64,000 nt of DNA, from the NCBI GenBank assembly GCA_028583605.1, contig CM053325.1, forward strand, positions 45,578,987 through 45,642,986. The letters are read 5' to 3'. This DNA comes from Dastarcus helophoroides (Eukaryota > Arthropoda > Insecta > Coleoptera > Bothrideridae). Under the pieces are notes generated by a model, which saw nothing but the letters and a program-made list of their open reading frames with translations, was not told the DNA's origin and did no database searches. Below are positions 54,201-64,000 of the stretch, piece after piece. Position 1 is the first letter of the stretch, and each line of letters begins with the position of its first letter. Position numbers and translations under genes: made by a program.

Positions 54201-57200
54201 CAAATCTTTAAGAGCTCTTACAAAACGATTTCAAATTCTATATAAATGTATAACCTAATATATTAAATTTCTTATGCTATTCTATTTTTATATCACTTAC
54301 TTGTACTGATCATCTTCAACGAATTTTTGTAATTCTTCTATGTATCTAATAGAGTTTAAGTAATCTTGAATATGGGGAATTTTTGTTAAAAACGAGTAGT
54401 CTGAGTGTTGATAGTTAAAAATTATCCTTAAAATATTGTTCATTTTCAGTTGTCTTTGTTGCGATTCGAGTCCTCCTGAGTGTGGATGAGCCATGTCAAT
54501 ATACACTAAGTCTGTCAAATACAAGCCTAAAAAGAACGCCTATGAAAATCTAATCATTTAAATGTTTATAAATAGGTCAAAATTATTTAAACTTGGTTCA
54601 TCACTAAGACATATTTTTAGGAACCGACCGAAGTTTAGGTTTCGGCATAAAAAAAAGTTTTAGTAGTGGTTTTAGTTTTGATGTCAAGTCAGCCGTAAAT
54701 GCAAATTTCAATTTAGAGGAAAATTCGAAACTTATACAACAAATTCGAAATTAAACCCGAAATTTCGATTTTAAAGTTGAAAATTTAGAAAGAGGTTAAA
54801 TTAAAATTTTTCAGATTAGATAAAAACGCGAAATTCAAAAATACATATTCTCAAATTTTTCAGATTTAAATTTAAACACAAATTTGTGATAAACAGTTTA
54901 AGACAATCAAAGTTATTCAAGATAATTAAATTAAAAAAAAATTACTAAGGAAAATTAAATTTTAAAGCCCTTTAAGTCCCCTGTTATCTTTCTCTCTCTC
55001 TCCCTCCCATTGCAGAGTGGGTATACAGAATAATCTATTGAGATTACCTACTTACCCAAGTAAGGAATACACGGCAATTTTAAGCTTTCTATGTGACTTC
55101 TTAAATTGGACCAGTTACTAGCATCGGAAAAAACCTCAGCAAGTTTGTCAAAGGTCTGCCTGTCCTTTTTTGATAACTGGGCCCAAGTTTTATTCAACCT
55201 GCATCCAAGACGATGTTAGAAAATAAATGAATTCAATTTTATACAAATGCTAACCTATAGATAGAGGCACATTGTAAGGCTGATATTATTGCAAACAGCG
55301 AGTGCAAATTATTGAGATCATATAATTTCTTAGCAATCCGGATAAAGTAAGTTAAGGTTTCGGCTCGTTGCTTCGGTGTGGGGAGTTTGAGAATTTCTTG
55401 AACTGTCCAAAAACTTACCTACAACAAAAAATATATTAATAAAGATCCCTGAAGCTATTTCAATATTTTTGGTGATTGCAGATATATCTAAAACAGTGGT
55501 GAGTAAAAGTAGCCCATGATTGATGAACTTTTTTTTTAATTTTAAATATTTTCAAAATTGCAAAATTTTAGTTTTGATTTGATTTCATTTTAAAATAAAA
55601 TTGTCACACTTTTATTCAAAATTTCAAAAATTTCTTAAAAACTCGACTTTTCCAATATTTTTATTCAAAATCGCTAAAATCTTGAGTATAAATTAAGATC
55701 TAGCCGGAAATTTTGATACTAAAATTTAAATCAAATAAATTCCTAGATTTAATTTCGATTATGCCCAAAGATTCAAACTTTTAAGAAAAATATGTTATAT
55801 TAATGCTGCTTTTATTAAAAATTTGGATTAATTTGCCTAAAATAAATAAATGTGTAGAAAGATATATCAACTCATAAAAAGAATTTTTTTCTACTAATTT
55901 TCCCTTTTTTTTAAGTTCTGATTATCTTGAAAATTTGATAAATTCCTTAAAAACCCTTTGCTGGAATGGTTACCCTTTTTATCAGAAATTTCACCTAATT
56001 TCATAAAGGAATGGAAAAAATCGAAATTTTGAAACAGAAAATATAGAATTTTGAGATAAAGTCGAAATTTCTAAAAAAAGGTGAACTTTTGGGAAAAATG
56101 GAAGTTAAAATGGACCAATTTTAAAAAAACAGTCGAAATTTTAAAAAGAAAGTAGGATTTTTCAATAAAACGTCAATTTAAAAAAAAATAAATTTTGGGA
56201 ATAAAAGTGAAGTTTTCAAAGAAAAAAAATGAATTTCGGAATAAATTAAAATTCAAGAGTAGCATTAGAAAAAAATAACTCTAAATTTTCAAAGAAAAAG
56301 AACTTTAAAAAAGACGAATATTGATAAAAAATGTAGAAAAATAAAAAAATACGAATTTTCAGGAAACACTTGAAACTTACCGAAACACGAATTTTAAGGA
56401 AAATCGAAATTTTGGAACAACATTTTTACTCTATTATAACATTTCCACCCGGTTTCGAGAAAAAAAGTGACACATTAAAAATACGAATTACGAGGATAAA
56501 AACACGAATTTCGAGGAACAAATTCTAATTTCGGGAAATAAAAATGTTAACTGATGTATAACAGTGAATAAGTTGAAATTGAAACTTCAAGAATTCGAGA
56601 AATAGAACAATTCAATTGAAATCGAATTTAAAAATACATGTCAATTTCCAAAAAACGACCGAACTTTAAAAAAAAGACGAATTTTTTCAGAAAAGTTAAA
56701 CTTTGAAAAAAAAATATGAAATTTGAGAACAAATTCGAATTTAAATAAAGATAAACCTTCAGTAAAATTTTGATCTAATTTTGAAAAAAAAGACGAAATT
56801 AAAAAAAATCACAATCAAAATTTCCAGAAAAAGAAAATGTCTAATTTTGGGATAAAAGTCAACACAGGAAAAGACAAATTTTACCAGTCTGAATAGCGAG
56901 TAAAGGATCAACGTTTTGAGAAAAAAAGAAATTTTCCAAAAGAAAGTTTAACTTTGGGAATAAAGTCGAAACCTAAATAAAACTTATTTTGAGGAATAAT
57001 TAAAAATTCAAGAAAAATACAGTTTTAAAAAACTCGAACTCAAAATATCCGGAAAAAGGCCGAACTTTAAACAAAGAAGAAATATCTCATAGTAAATCAC
57101 ATTTTAAGAAGTCGAACTTCAAAAAAGGACAAAAAAAAGTTTAAATTTCGATAAAAAGACAAAAAGAAAATTAAATTTGCAGAAACAAAATTGTCAAATT

Positions 57201-60200
57201 TTAAGATAAAAAGTTTAAATTTCTGAAATTTTTCAAGACGCCCTTTTCAATAAAATTTTGATATCATTTCAACAAAAAAAAGTAAAAATTTCCAGAAAAA
57301 GACAAATTTCCAGGAAAAAACCGAAATTTTCAGGAATAGAAAATATCGACTTTTGAAAAGAAACTCGGCATTTCCAGAAGAAAGTATACTTTGAGAAAAT
57401 TTAAGAAAAAAAAGACAAATTTCAAAAAAGTCGACATTGTTATTAAAAGAATATTATTTTGAAAAATATCGTAGCCGGATTTTCTACTGGAAATCAATTT
57501 GTAAGACAGAAATCAAATTTTGGAAATATATTTCGAGAGTAAAATTCAATTTTAAGAAAAGGCTAATTTAAAAAAGTCGAAGCGAGAAAAAACCGAACTT
57601 TAAAAAAGATGAAATTTTTCAGAAATAAAAAATATAAAAAAATTCCAATTTTGGGAATAAAATTGCACTTAAAAAATTTAGAAAAAAGGTCCAATTTTCG
57701 ATAATAAGATGAATTTCGAGGAAAAAGTCGAAATTTGCAGAAATGTTAATTTTGTTAGCGAAAAGAAATAGAAATGTTGAAAGAATGACAACATTTAAAA
57801 AACAATTGAAATTCAAAGTCGGCTTTCAGAAATGGCCGAATATTCTAGAAAAAAGAAAACTTGGAAAAAGATAATTTTAAAGGGAAAATTGAAAAATCAA
57901 TATTTCGAGAAAAATTTTAAATATCCTTAAACAAGTCATATTTTGAAAAAGTTGCATTTTTAAAAAAGCTCAATATTTGAAAATACAATTAAGATTTCAA
58001 AAAAGACAGATTTCGAAGAAAAATAAAACTTCAAAAAAGCCTAAAATATTAACGGCCCCGCGAACCAAAAAAGTTTTGAAACAATTTTGATCTATGAAAA
58101 TTTTATTTGGCCCGTTGGTCCCTAGTCTAAAATATACGTTCATATTGAAAGGCACTTTTGGCTCACTGAAAAAGCCACAGTATACTGTTAATTAAACTAA
58201 CTTAAAAAAAAGTTTAATAAGAACCAAAAAAAAAATGTCACCATAACCTAGTACAAAAAATATGAAAAAGTACCTTAAACATATAATTATGACTTTTTGA
58301 ATTTCTGGACTCGTTAGTTAAGCAGCGATTATGCAGTCGAAACCGGATATAACGACATTGAAGGGACCATAAACTATGGACGCTGTAACCGGTAGTTGTT
58401 ATAAGCAATATAACTGGCAGTACTGTTAGTTCTTAAATTAATCGGCCAGGACCTAGCCATTTAGTCGTAATAACCGATGCGTCGCTGTAAACGATGTCGT
58501 TATATCCGGTTTTCACTGTATTTTAAAAGCTACCGATGGTACATCATTATTTTATGAGCTAGAATTAAATGAGGAAAAAGCAGTCGTACATGATTAAACC
58601 GTCTAGTGAACGCCACAACATTTGGAGCCACCGTTAATTTGTGCTTCTTGTTCCAAGCACAACTAGTCAGTTCGTCTGCTTGAATCTTCAGAAAAACGGA
58701 TAAATCCAACAAGGTAATTTGGCTGGCAAAATCCTCAGCTGGTATTCGGAGTATGTCGAAAACTGCACAACTATAATTTTTGGTACATGAGTGTGATGAG
58801 GTATCGTTGGGCAAACTCTGTGTTTTGTTATGAACAGGTACTGAAGTATAAGAATTTCTGAAAAGAAGTAAACGTTTTATTGACAAGGTTAAAGTTTTTG
58901 ATATTACTAGTGATAAGTCATCAATTATATCTAACAATAAACAATTTCATTAAGGCAACATTACTACACTTACCCATAATTTAAATAAAAGGGAGGTCCT
59001 GGACCGCCCGACATAGAAGGAGTTGAAGATTTTCTGGCTCTAATATCTTGTGTGGTATTTTTTTGATACATCGTAGTTGATAATGAAGGTCCATATTCTG
59101 CTTTGTAACAATCATCTGATTTCTAGAAAAAAACAGTTCAGTTTTTAATAATTAAACTTACATTCTTTGTACTAGTAAAGAGACGCTTTTTAAATCCTCT
59201 ACAAAATCAACAGTAGTTGTTTTATTTTTCAGATGATCGCCTCAACAATGTGTTTTCTACTTTATTATTAATTTTATATGTAGCTGTGATTTGACAGTTT
59301 TTTGAAACTTTGCTCAAAAAGTCAATAAATGTTTCTCGGGATGAAAAGGAATACACCAAGAAAACGTGGTTTGACTTTTTGGAAGAAGAAAGAAATGAGG
59401 TAATGAAATATCCTGATTAGTTTTTTTTTATAACGACGCTATCGTTTATAAAAAATGTGTACCTCGAAATCAAAATGATAAACCAGCTTATTCGGTTTCT
59501 TGAATACAACCTTGTAGCATCAGAATTAGAAATGGGACACTTGATCAACACAAAGATCAGAAAATGCTTCAATGAAATAATCGAAGATCAAAAGCATGAT
59601 TTGGCACGGGATTAGGACATTTGCTCAGAAGTTTTTGAAAGATTTTGAAAAGGAAGATCAAGAATAGCGTGGGTGTTGCGCCAGGACAGAAGAGTCTCCA
59701 ACTTTTACTTTGTGCCATTTTGATTTTTACTTTCAGAAGAGTTTCGCCTATGGTATGGTAGACATACTGAATGGCCATGTTCTTTCTAAACAATTCTGAC
59801 TTTTGTACCATTTTCCATTTTAGAAGAATTTCGCCTCTGTTATGATGGACATACTGAGTTACCGTGATTGATGTTTTGAATTGTATATTTTTTGTTGTAT
59901 TTTTATTATAAGTTTCATTTATTATTTCTGTTATTCCTGATGAAGCCTCCTATGATGGTGGGCGAAACTTTGAATAATTTTTGAAACGGTCCAATCCCGG
60001 AAGATGTATATGTTTTAGTGACTCTGGCCATGGAAGCATTCGTTATCATACGTCACTTTCTCATATGACCGATTACGAAGTATTCTATAGTTAGTAAAAG
60101 AGATTACTTTTTTCGGGATTGGACCATGTCAAGGAACTGCTAAAAGTGTTCCACGTTTCACTCGCATCTTCAGGAACAAGATAAGAAACAAATCAAAGTG

Positions 60201-60620
60201 GCATCTTCACTTCGGAAGAGTTTCGCCTTTGATTTTTTTTATGACATACTGGATAACTATGCTCTTATGCATTGTTTTTATATTTTTCTTTTGCTCATGA
60301 GGAAACTCCTAACCATGGCGGACAAAACGTTAACCACTTTTAGTAGTGTCTTAAAACAACCCAATTCCGAAAGACATAATCTTTTAGTCACTTTATGACA
60401 ACAGACAAAAAAGCAATTGCTTGTGTTAATAAAGACTCTCTCTCTCTCTTTCTCTATAAGGACAATGATATTAGAAAAACTAGTTTTCCTAAACAAAAAC
60501 TTGAAATTCCTTTCAATGTACCAATTTCAACGTAAGCAGATAATGACTTACCTCCGAGTTTTTGATTCTAGCCAGATTGTCTCCTGAAATATCTCTTGGT
60601 ATTTCTGAATAACGAAGCAT
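42223..60620 (-). CDS. RalGPS: RalGPS-type Ral guanine-nucleotide exchange factor
   Basis: Activates Ral GTPases by GDP-GTP exchange and is recruited to membranes by its PH domain. Coding exons, 5' to 3': 60620-60552, 59122-58974, 58857-58590, 55418-55255, 55198-55056, 54526-54301, 53078-52875, 44257-44060, 42754-42581, 42520-42399, 42345-42223. All introns are GT-AG with matching phases. RasGEF domain about residues 104-345: [26 protein letters not shown] block, [42 protein letters not shown]. Linker: proline/serine-rich ([10 protein letters not shown]), [18 protein letters not shown] domain from about residue 489: [17 protein letters not shown]...IYKFRAGSR, ending LPSNLMTFE, the conserved family C-terminus. 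The total is about 612 aa if the one-base offset in the last exon (about 42275-42290) is an error. As written, that exon would stop early at 42263-42265. Start: ATG of [14 protein letters not shown], with a non-coding exon part extending to 60648. Upstream 5' exons were not identified. Confidence 0.9.
42521..42580 (-). other. 60-nt in-frame, stop-free intron in the RalGPS PH exon
   Basis: Read on the - strand it begins GTATTTTGCC and ends TGGTTTCAG. Removing it joins KSFKG to [10 protein letters not shown], which restores the spacing of the family's PH domain. Retaining it keeps the frame open and adds 20 residues (about [20 protein letters not shown]). It is therefore either a normal short intron or an exitron-like segment that can be kept. 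Confidence 0.7.
42794..42967. repeat. 87-bp direct tandem duplication
   Basis: Two nearly identical 87-bp units start with ATTTC(A/G)TGTTTGAACATA at 42794 and 42881 and end near TTTAGAAGTTTTTTTG. They lie in a RalGPS intron, 40 bp upstream (in gene direction) of the PH exon acceptor. The few differences show that the duplication is recent. Confidence 0.85.
42968..44059. repeat. Pyrimidine-biased degenerate AT-rich tract (RalGPS intron)
   Basis: Same word composition as 39600-41990 (TTTTCTCAAA, CGAAATT, TTCGAATTT), with T/C-rich bias on the + strand. No exon or defined termini were found. Confidence 0.45.
47811..47934. mobile_element. Hairpin MITE, 124 bp
   Basis: The ends GTGGCTACTCACTGGGAGTA and ACTCCCTGGGAGCGTCCAC pair over about 38 bp, continuing to ATGTAATGTAACA / TGTTACATTACAT. 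In the middle a second perfect hairpin, CGAACATCA-atcaa-TGATGTTCG (47858-47880), lies off-centre. The whole unit would fold into a long imperfect stem. No clear target duplication. Confidence 0.65.
48164..50687. mobile_element. hAT-like element with pyrimidine-biased AT-rich body, 2.5 kb
   Basis: The left end is CAGAGGTGGGCAAC and the right end, read inward, is CAGAGGTCGACAACC, so the termini are inverted copies. They resemble the end at position 230. GC-rich subterminal blocks (GTCGACGGGCC; AGCCCGCCGTCC) flank a body of T/C-rich degenerate sequence with no coding potential. The flanking octamers (GTATATAC and CTCTAGAT) do not match, so the target duplication has decayed or one end is secondary. 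About 50040-50130 holds an inserted piece with AAATGGAACACCCTATATAT. Confidence 0.6.
51389..52293. mobile_element. Fold-back element, 0.9 kb
   Basis: The left arm (51389-51600) and right arm (52118-52293) are inverted copies: CACTTGATGTACTTATGAAA against TTATTAATACATCAAGTG, ATGACATTCCTACCACTGTC against CACAGTAGGAATGTACAT, and AATGGCACACCCTGTATAT against ATATACAGGGTGTTCCATTT. This is the third member here of the group sharing the ACACCCTGTATAT motif. The interior has no coding sequence. Confidence 0.75.
53110..54240 (+). pseudogene. Decayed non-LTR (LINE) reverse transcriptase, 3' part
   Basis: Several frames together show reverse-transcriptase blocks: [13 protein letters not shown] (about 53370), a block resembling [16 protein letters not shown] (about 53525), [19 protein letters not shown] (about 53718), and [18 protein letters not shown], corresponding to the palm motif (about 53890). 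Near the 3' end come [17 protein letters not shown] and WKDQVK (about 54075-54140), as in LINE C-termini. Many frameshifts and stops are present. It lies in a RalGPS intron, antisense to the gene. The clade is not assigned. Confidence 0.8.
54527..55055. other. RalGPS intron, purine-biased AT-rich sequence
   Basis: This intron lies between the exons at 55198-55056 and 54526-54301. 54650-54960 is purine-biased degenerate sequence. A short CT-rich run (TCTCTCTCTCTCCCTCCC) is at about 54990. No other feature. Confidence 0.45.
55494..58125. mobile_element. hAT-like element with purine-biased AT-rich body, 2.6 kb
   Basis: The left end is CAGTGGTGAGTAAAAGTAGC. The right end reads inward CTAGGGACCAACGGGCC, a diverged partner. 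It is flanked by a direct TCTAAAA (55487-55493 and 58126-58132), part of an 8-bp duplication with at most one mismatch, which supports hAT-type insertion. The body is A/G-rich degenerate sequence (GAAAAAxxTCGAAATTT words) with no coding capacity. It sits in the RalGPS intron between the exons at 58857-58590 and 55418-55255. Confidence 0.6.
58331..58520. mobile_element. pogo-like MITE, about 190 bp
   Basis: The ends CAGTCGAAACCGGATATAAC and GTTATATCCGGTTTTCACTG are inverted copies of about 25 bp that continue GACAT / ATGTC. TA follows the right end. The 'CAGT...CCGGATATAACGACA' type is frequent among Tc1/pogo derivatives. It lies 70 bp from the RalGPS exon at 58857-58590. Confidence 0.7.
59123..60551. 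other. RalGPS intron with a dispersed GCGAAAC-type repeat
   Basis: This intron separates the first coding exon from the second. It holds several copies of a repeat with AGAAGAGTTTCGCCT...GACATACTGA (about 59735, 59822, 60212) and of its partner block ATGGTGGGCGAAAC (about 59957). The same two blocks occur again at 63257-63410. A CT microsatellite is at about 60437-60452. The short open frames over this stretch are repeat-derived. Confidence 0.5.
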
Positions 60621-60648
60621 TTTCAAGTCATGATTAACGATTTTCAGT

Positions 60649-61082
60649 CTGCAACAAATAAAAAATAAATGACAATAAATGAGCCAAAACTACTTTGCTA
60701 TTCACGTGAAGCTAATAATGCACAACAAAGACAACTTGACAATTGAAGTATTATGCCATTAGGGAGACACTTTGACGGAAAATGATTGATACAATACAAG
60801 AAAACAGCTAAATACGCTGTAGCTTAGATGACTAAAAAAACACGAGGTCTCAAATTTAAAAATAGAAACGCTTGGCAAATTAACGCCACATATTATGACT
60901 GGCGTCGCAAAATGCAGACATATCTCGTGCTTGTCATGTTCGATTTCATCATTCCACTTGACCATCCCAACGTTAATGTATCGAGCATTTCATTATTTCG
61001 GAATAGTACGACAACTGAAGTTAGTTTACAAAACTGATTCGCATTGACTTATTTATATTGTAATGTGCCACACTGCTGTGTA
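60649..61082. other. Upstream of the first coding RalGPS exon
   Basis: The acceptor TTTGTTGCAG (in gene direction) at 60649-60658 indicates at least one more 5' exon further right, probably non-coding, which could not be recognised. Otherwise no feature. Confidence 0.4.
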
Positions 61083-61269
61083 GTGGTGGATTAAAGGTTG
61101 ATAGCGCCCTAGGCAAATATTGTACAGTGCCCCTCACAATATTCGTCGGCGACTAAAAAAATGTGATGCGCCCTAAATTAATTTTGATGACTAAAAATAA
61201 TATAAGTTGGCTCTCAGTCCTTCTCGAGCCCCTAGGCAGCTGCCTGGTTTGCCTTATTATCCGCCACCG
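61083..61269. mobile_element. MITE with GTGGTGGATTAA ends
   Basis: The left end GTGGTGGATTAAAG and right end CTTATTATCCGCCACC are inverted copies. Internal sequence (GCGCCCTAGGCAAA, GAGCCCCTAGGCAGCTGCCT) is GC-richer than the surroundings. A second right-end-like copy (CGCGCCCTCAAGCACGTGCC) occurs at about 62519. Confidence 0.55.
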
Positions 61270-61289
61270 TGATGAACTTTGTTAATCGA

Positions 61290-62470
61290 AATTTTGACCC
61301 TCACCTACAAATTTTAAAAGTGATTGATTTTAACTGAATAGGCAAGTAACGATGGTGTGATAATGTTCTGTTTCAAACAAAGTTTCTAATCAGCTCTTGG
61401 AGTCGCTAAATTATTTAATCAATATGGTGTAACTTACAAAGGTCCACTATATAAAAATGAAATTATAGTGGAAAAAGAAAATATTACTGATGAACTTTAG
61501 GTTTTAACATAGACCTATTTTAACCGAATACAGAAAATATGAAGGTGTTTTACTTCAAAAGAAGGTTTTGTTCAGCTCTTAGGTCCCTTGACATACTCAA
61601 GCGATGATGTACAGCTTAGAAAATTGTGTATAATATGAAGATAAAATTACAAAAGGAAAGGAAAATATTACTAATGGACTTTCGTTTTTCATTGAAATTT
61701 TGATCACCAAATGATTCTGAAGATGGATCGATTTAACCTGAGTACATAAGGTAATAACGACGTGCTATTTATTTCAGATGAAACTTCTGATTAGTTTCCA
61801 GGGCATCTAACATAATCAGTAGATATAGTACAGCTTACAACAATGCACCATATGAAGACAAAATTGTGGTGGAAAAAGAAAATATTGCTGACAAAATTTA
61901 GTTTTCCATCGAAATTTTGTGTGATTAAGTTTTAGGGTTTTGGACATAACATCAATAAGGTACAGTTTAGGAAAATGTACCATATGAAGACAAAATTATA
62001 GTTTAAAAGGAAAATATTACTAATGAACTTTCGCTTTTCATCAAAATTTTAACCACCAAATGATTATTAAAATGGATCTGTTTTACCGAATGATGAAGCT
62101 TCTGATTAGTTTCTAGGTTTTCCTAGCATAACCAATCATCAATCATCATTATCTAATGATATAGACAAAATTATATCGGAAAAAGAAAATATTATTGATG
62201 AACCTTTCTTTTTCATTGAAATTTTGATCACCAAAAGCATCAGCGAGTATTAAGAATGCTCGGTTTTGACTGATTGCAAAATTTTACGACGAAGATATCC
62301 TATTCAATTTCAAACGAATCGTCTGGTCAGCTCTCAAGATCTTTAACATACTCAATCGGTTAAGTACAACTTTTTAAGTATGAAGATAAAATTTTGATGG
62401 AAAATTGAAACATTATTGACGAATTTTAGTATCATCGAAATTTTAATATTAAAGAGTTAATACTCCAAAT
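61290..62470. repeat. Degenerate tandem array, about six units of 135-220 bp
   Basis: Recurring blocks are an AGCTCTTxG(G/A) or TTTCxAGG start, CATA(A/C)TCAATxx, GTACAGCTTA, CCATATGAAGACAAAATTAT, GGAAAAAGAAAATATTACTGATGAACTTT, and CATCGAAATTTTGATCACCA. Units begin near 61393, 61573, 61795, 61930, 62112 and 62332. The spacing is uneven, so indels have accumulated. It is located between the two GCGCCCT-type repeat ends (61.1 and 62.5 kb) and may be the interior of one element. Confidence 0.6.
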
Positions 62471-62539
62471 TATTTTTGATATCTCAAATGTATTCTCGAA
62501 CGCGCTCCTTGTGTCCTCGCGCCCTCAAGCACGTGCCTA

Positions 62540-64000
62540 GCTTGCCTTGTTCAATATCGTTGTTGTGTTTTAGAGTATTTATTACAGTTATGAAACGTTA
62601 TGAAATTAATTTTCGCGAATCCTTTTAACTCTTTTCAATACGATTTCATAGTCTTATCAAATCAATTGCACTGCAAAATGAAAAAAAAAGATTTTCATTT
62701 GAAGATATTGGTGTCGTTTAATTGAAATTATGCATAGAAAATAAATTATGCGCGTAATTATTATTAGGATATCGATTGCTAATGAATTGCCTGTTCTGTT
62801 ACTAAAAAGGGAATCAGGTTTTAATACTTCGTTGCTACGAGGGTAAATCAAATTAATATAATTAGGACTCTCGTGGGGTAATTTGATCATTACGCTCTCT
62901 CATTTTATTACGTAGTTACATGGATGGGGGTTGAAGAGAGGCAGCGCCATGTCAGAAAATATGGTACAAGGTAAAGTGTTTATTAAATAATGCATTGTTA
63001 TAAAGAGACAGACACTAGATAGATAGGTCGCGTCACTAGAGGAACCGGAAATTTAGACGAAAATATTTCGAGTTTTAACCCGAAGTTTTGAGATAAAATC
63101 GGAATTTCCAGATTTAGGTCAACAGGAAAGAACTCAAAATTTAGATATTCTCTGTATTCTTCATTTTTTACTGGCTTTTTCTTCGGCAGAGAGGTCGTCA
63201 CTGAGTTGGTCTTCTGTCTTATTTCTCCTTTGTGCCATTGTTGATTGTCTACATTTCAGAAGAGTTTCGCCTCTGGTTCTAGTATGGTGGACATACTGAG
63301 TTACCCGTGCCCTGCTGTTGTAAATTTGGTTCTTTATTTTTTGCATATTTTAGCTGTATTTTTGTAATTTTCATTTGTTTCTGAAGTAGCTCTTACGATG
63401 GTGGGCGAAACGTTCACTCCTGTTAGATAAAAGATATCGAGTTGCGGTTTTCACTGATATTTAATGCCTTCAATTCTTTATTTTAAGACATAAAAATTAA
63501 CATCATTTTATTAAATTTTTTCAAGAAAAACCGTGAAATTTGTTACCGTTTTATATAATGCGATGTAGCAGCGACAATAATTTTAAATAACTATAAAAAA
63601 ATATGAAAGTGCTTTCGAAGGAATAAATAACACTTTCTAAATTTCTTAAATTTCATCAAAGCTAACTGAAGTCAATGGTATTAAAAATAAAATTTTTCGA
63701 CCTCTCCCCACTAATTTATTTTTAGAGATAGAATAAAAAGTGTAAAACAAAAACAAGTCGAAATTCCAGCAGGTAGAAAATTTCAGAAAGGATCCAATGT
63801 TAAAAAAATAACGGTTTGAAAAAGATGAAATTTCGAAAAAAATATTTGAAATTAAGAGATGAAATTTTGAGAGGAAGTCAAATTTTAAGAAAGAAATATC
63901 AGGGGAAGCGAAATTTAGTAAAAATTCAAAATCCCTCAGGCTTACTTAAATATTGAAAAAAATGGGCAAATTTTGAGAAAAACTTTACATTTTCCGGTTG
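62540..64000. other. Right end of window: repeats, no gene seen
   Basis: 63257-63410 has the GAGTTTCGCCTCTGG ... GTGGGCGAAACG repeat also found at 59.7-60.3 kb. From about 63040 to 63130, and from 63720 to the window edge, the sequence is the purine-biased degenerate AT-rich type (TCGAAATT, GAAAAAA). No exon or RNA gene was recognised. Confidence 0.4.

Noticed and set aside
60437..60452. CT repeat near the first RalGPS coding exon as a GAGA-type promoter element
   Set aside because: It is inside an intron downstream of the first coding exon, and too short to argue for function.

Overview
The window looks like insect nuclear DNA, most probably from a beetle. It is very AT-rich, its genes have small exons with GT-AG introns, and it is packed with DNA transposons. 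The UDP-glycosyltransferase genes carry the QGGLQS-type signature that I associate with Coleoptera. No species call is made. There are two gene regions.

Region 1 (about 1.7-33.8 kb, + strand) is a tandem array of three membrane-bound UDP-glycosyltransferase (UGT) genes. UGT-A is cut by the left window edge, and only its last two exons are seen (1727-2279). UGT-B (8801-15559) is complete, with four exons and 513 residues. UGT-C (20788-33819) has four exons and is more diverged, with one extra base in exon 1. All three share the same intron phases at the 3' end, and A and B are close paralogues. The products should be ER-membrane enzymes that transfer sugar from UDP-sugars to small lipophilic compounds such as plant toxins, insecticides or endogenous metabolites. 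Long first introns (5.1 and 7.1 kb) are filled with transposons: a mariner relic, a candidate solo LTR with a heat-shock-like promoter, and nested fold-back elements. UGT-C intron 3 holds a well-formed, frame-compatible 138-nt candidate cassette exon.

Region 2 (about 33.8-42.2 kb) is intergenic. Its main feature is a 4.46 kb element with roughly 520-bp terminal inverted repeats and a 9-bp flanking duplication (Mutator-like), sitting in a degenerate AT-rich tract.

Region 3 (42.2-60.6 kb, - strand) is one gene, an orthologue of the Ral guanine-nucleotide exchange factor RalGPS (RasGEF domain, proline-rich linker, PH domain). It was assembled here exon by exon, with matching phases across 11 coding segments. 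The last exon has a one-base frame offset just before the conserved C-terminus. A 60-nt, in-frame, stop-free intron interrupts the PH domain. Its introns hold hAT-like elements with strand-biased AT-rich bodies, a decayed LINE reverse transcriptase, and several MITEs.

The last 3.4 kb (60.6-64 kb) holds repeats only. I see no tRNA, rRNA, CRISPR array or bacterial-type feature. The single-base insertions in two otherwise intact genes suggest either residual assembly errors or very recent lesions. The most unusual items are the cassette exon, the in-frame PH intron, the long-TIR element, and the non-autonomous hAT-like elements whose bodies are purine/pyrimidine-polarised.
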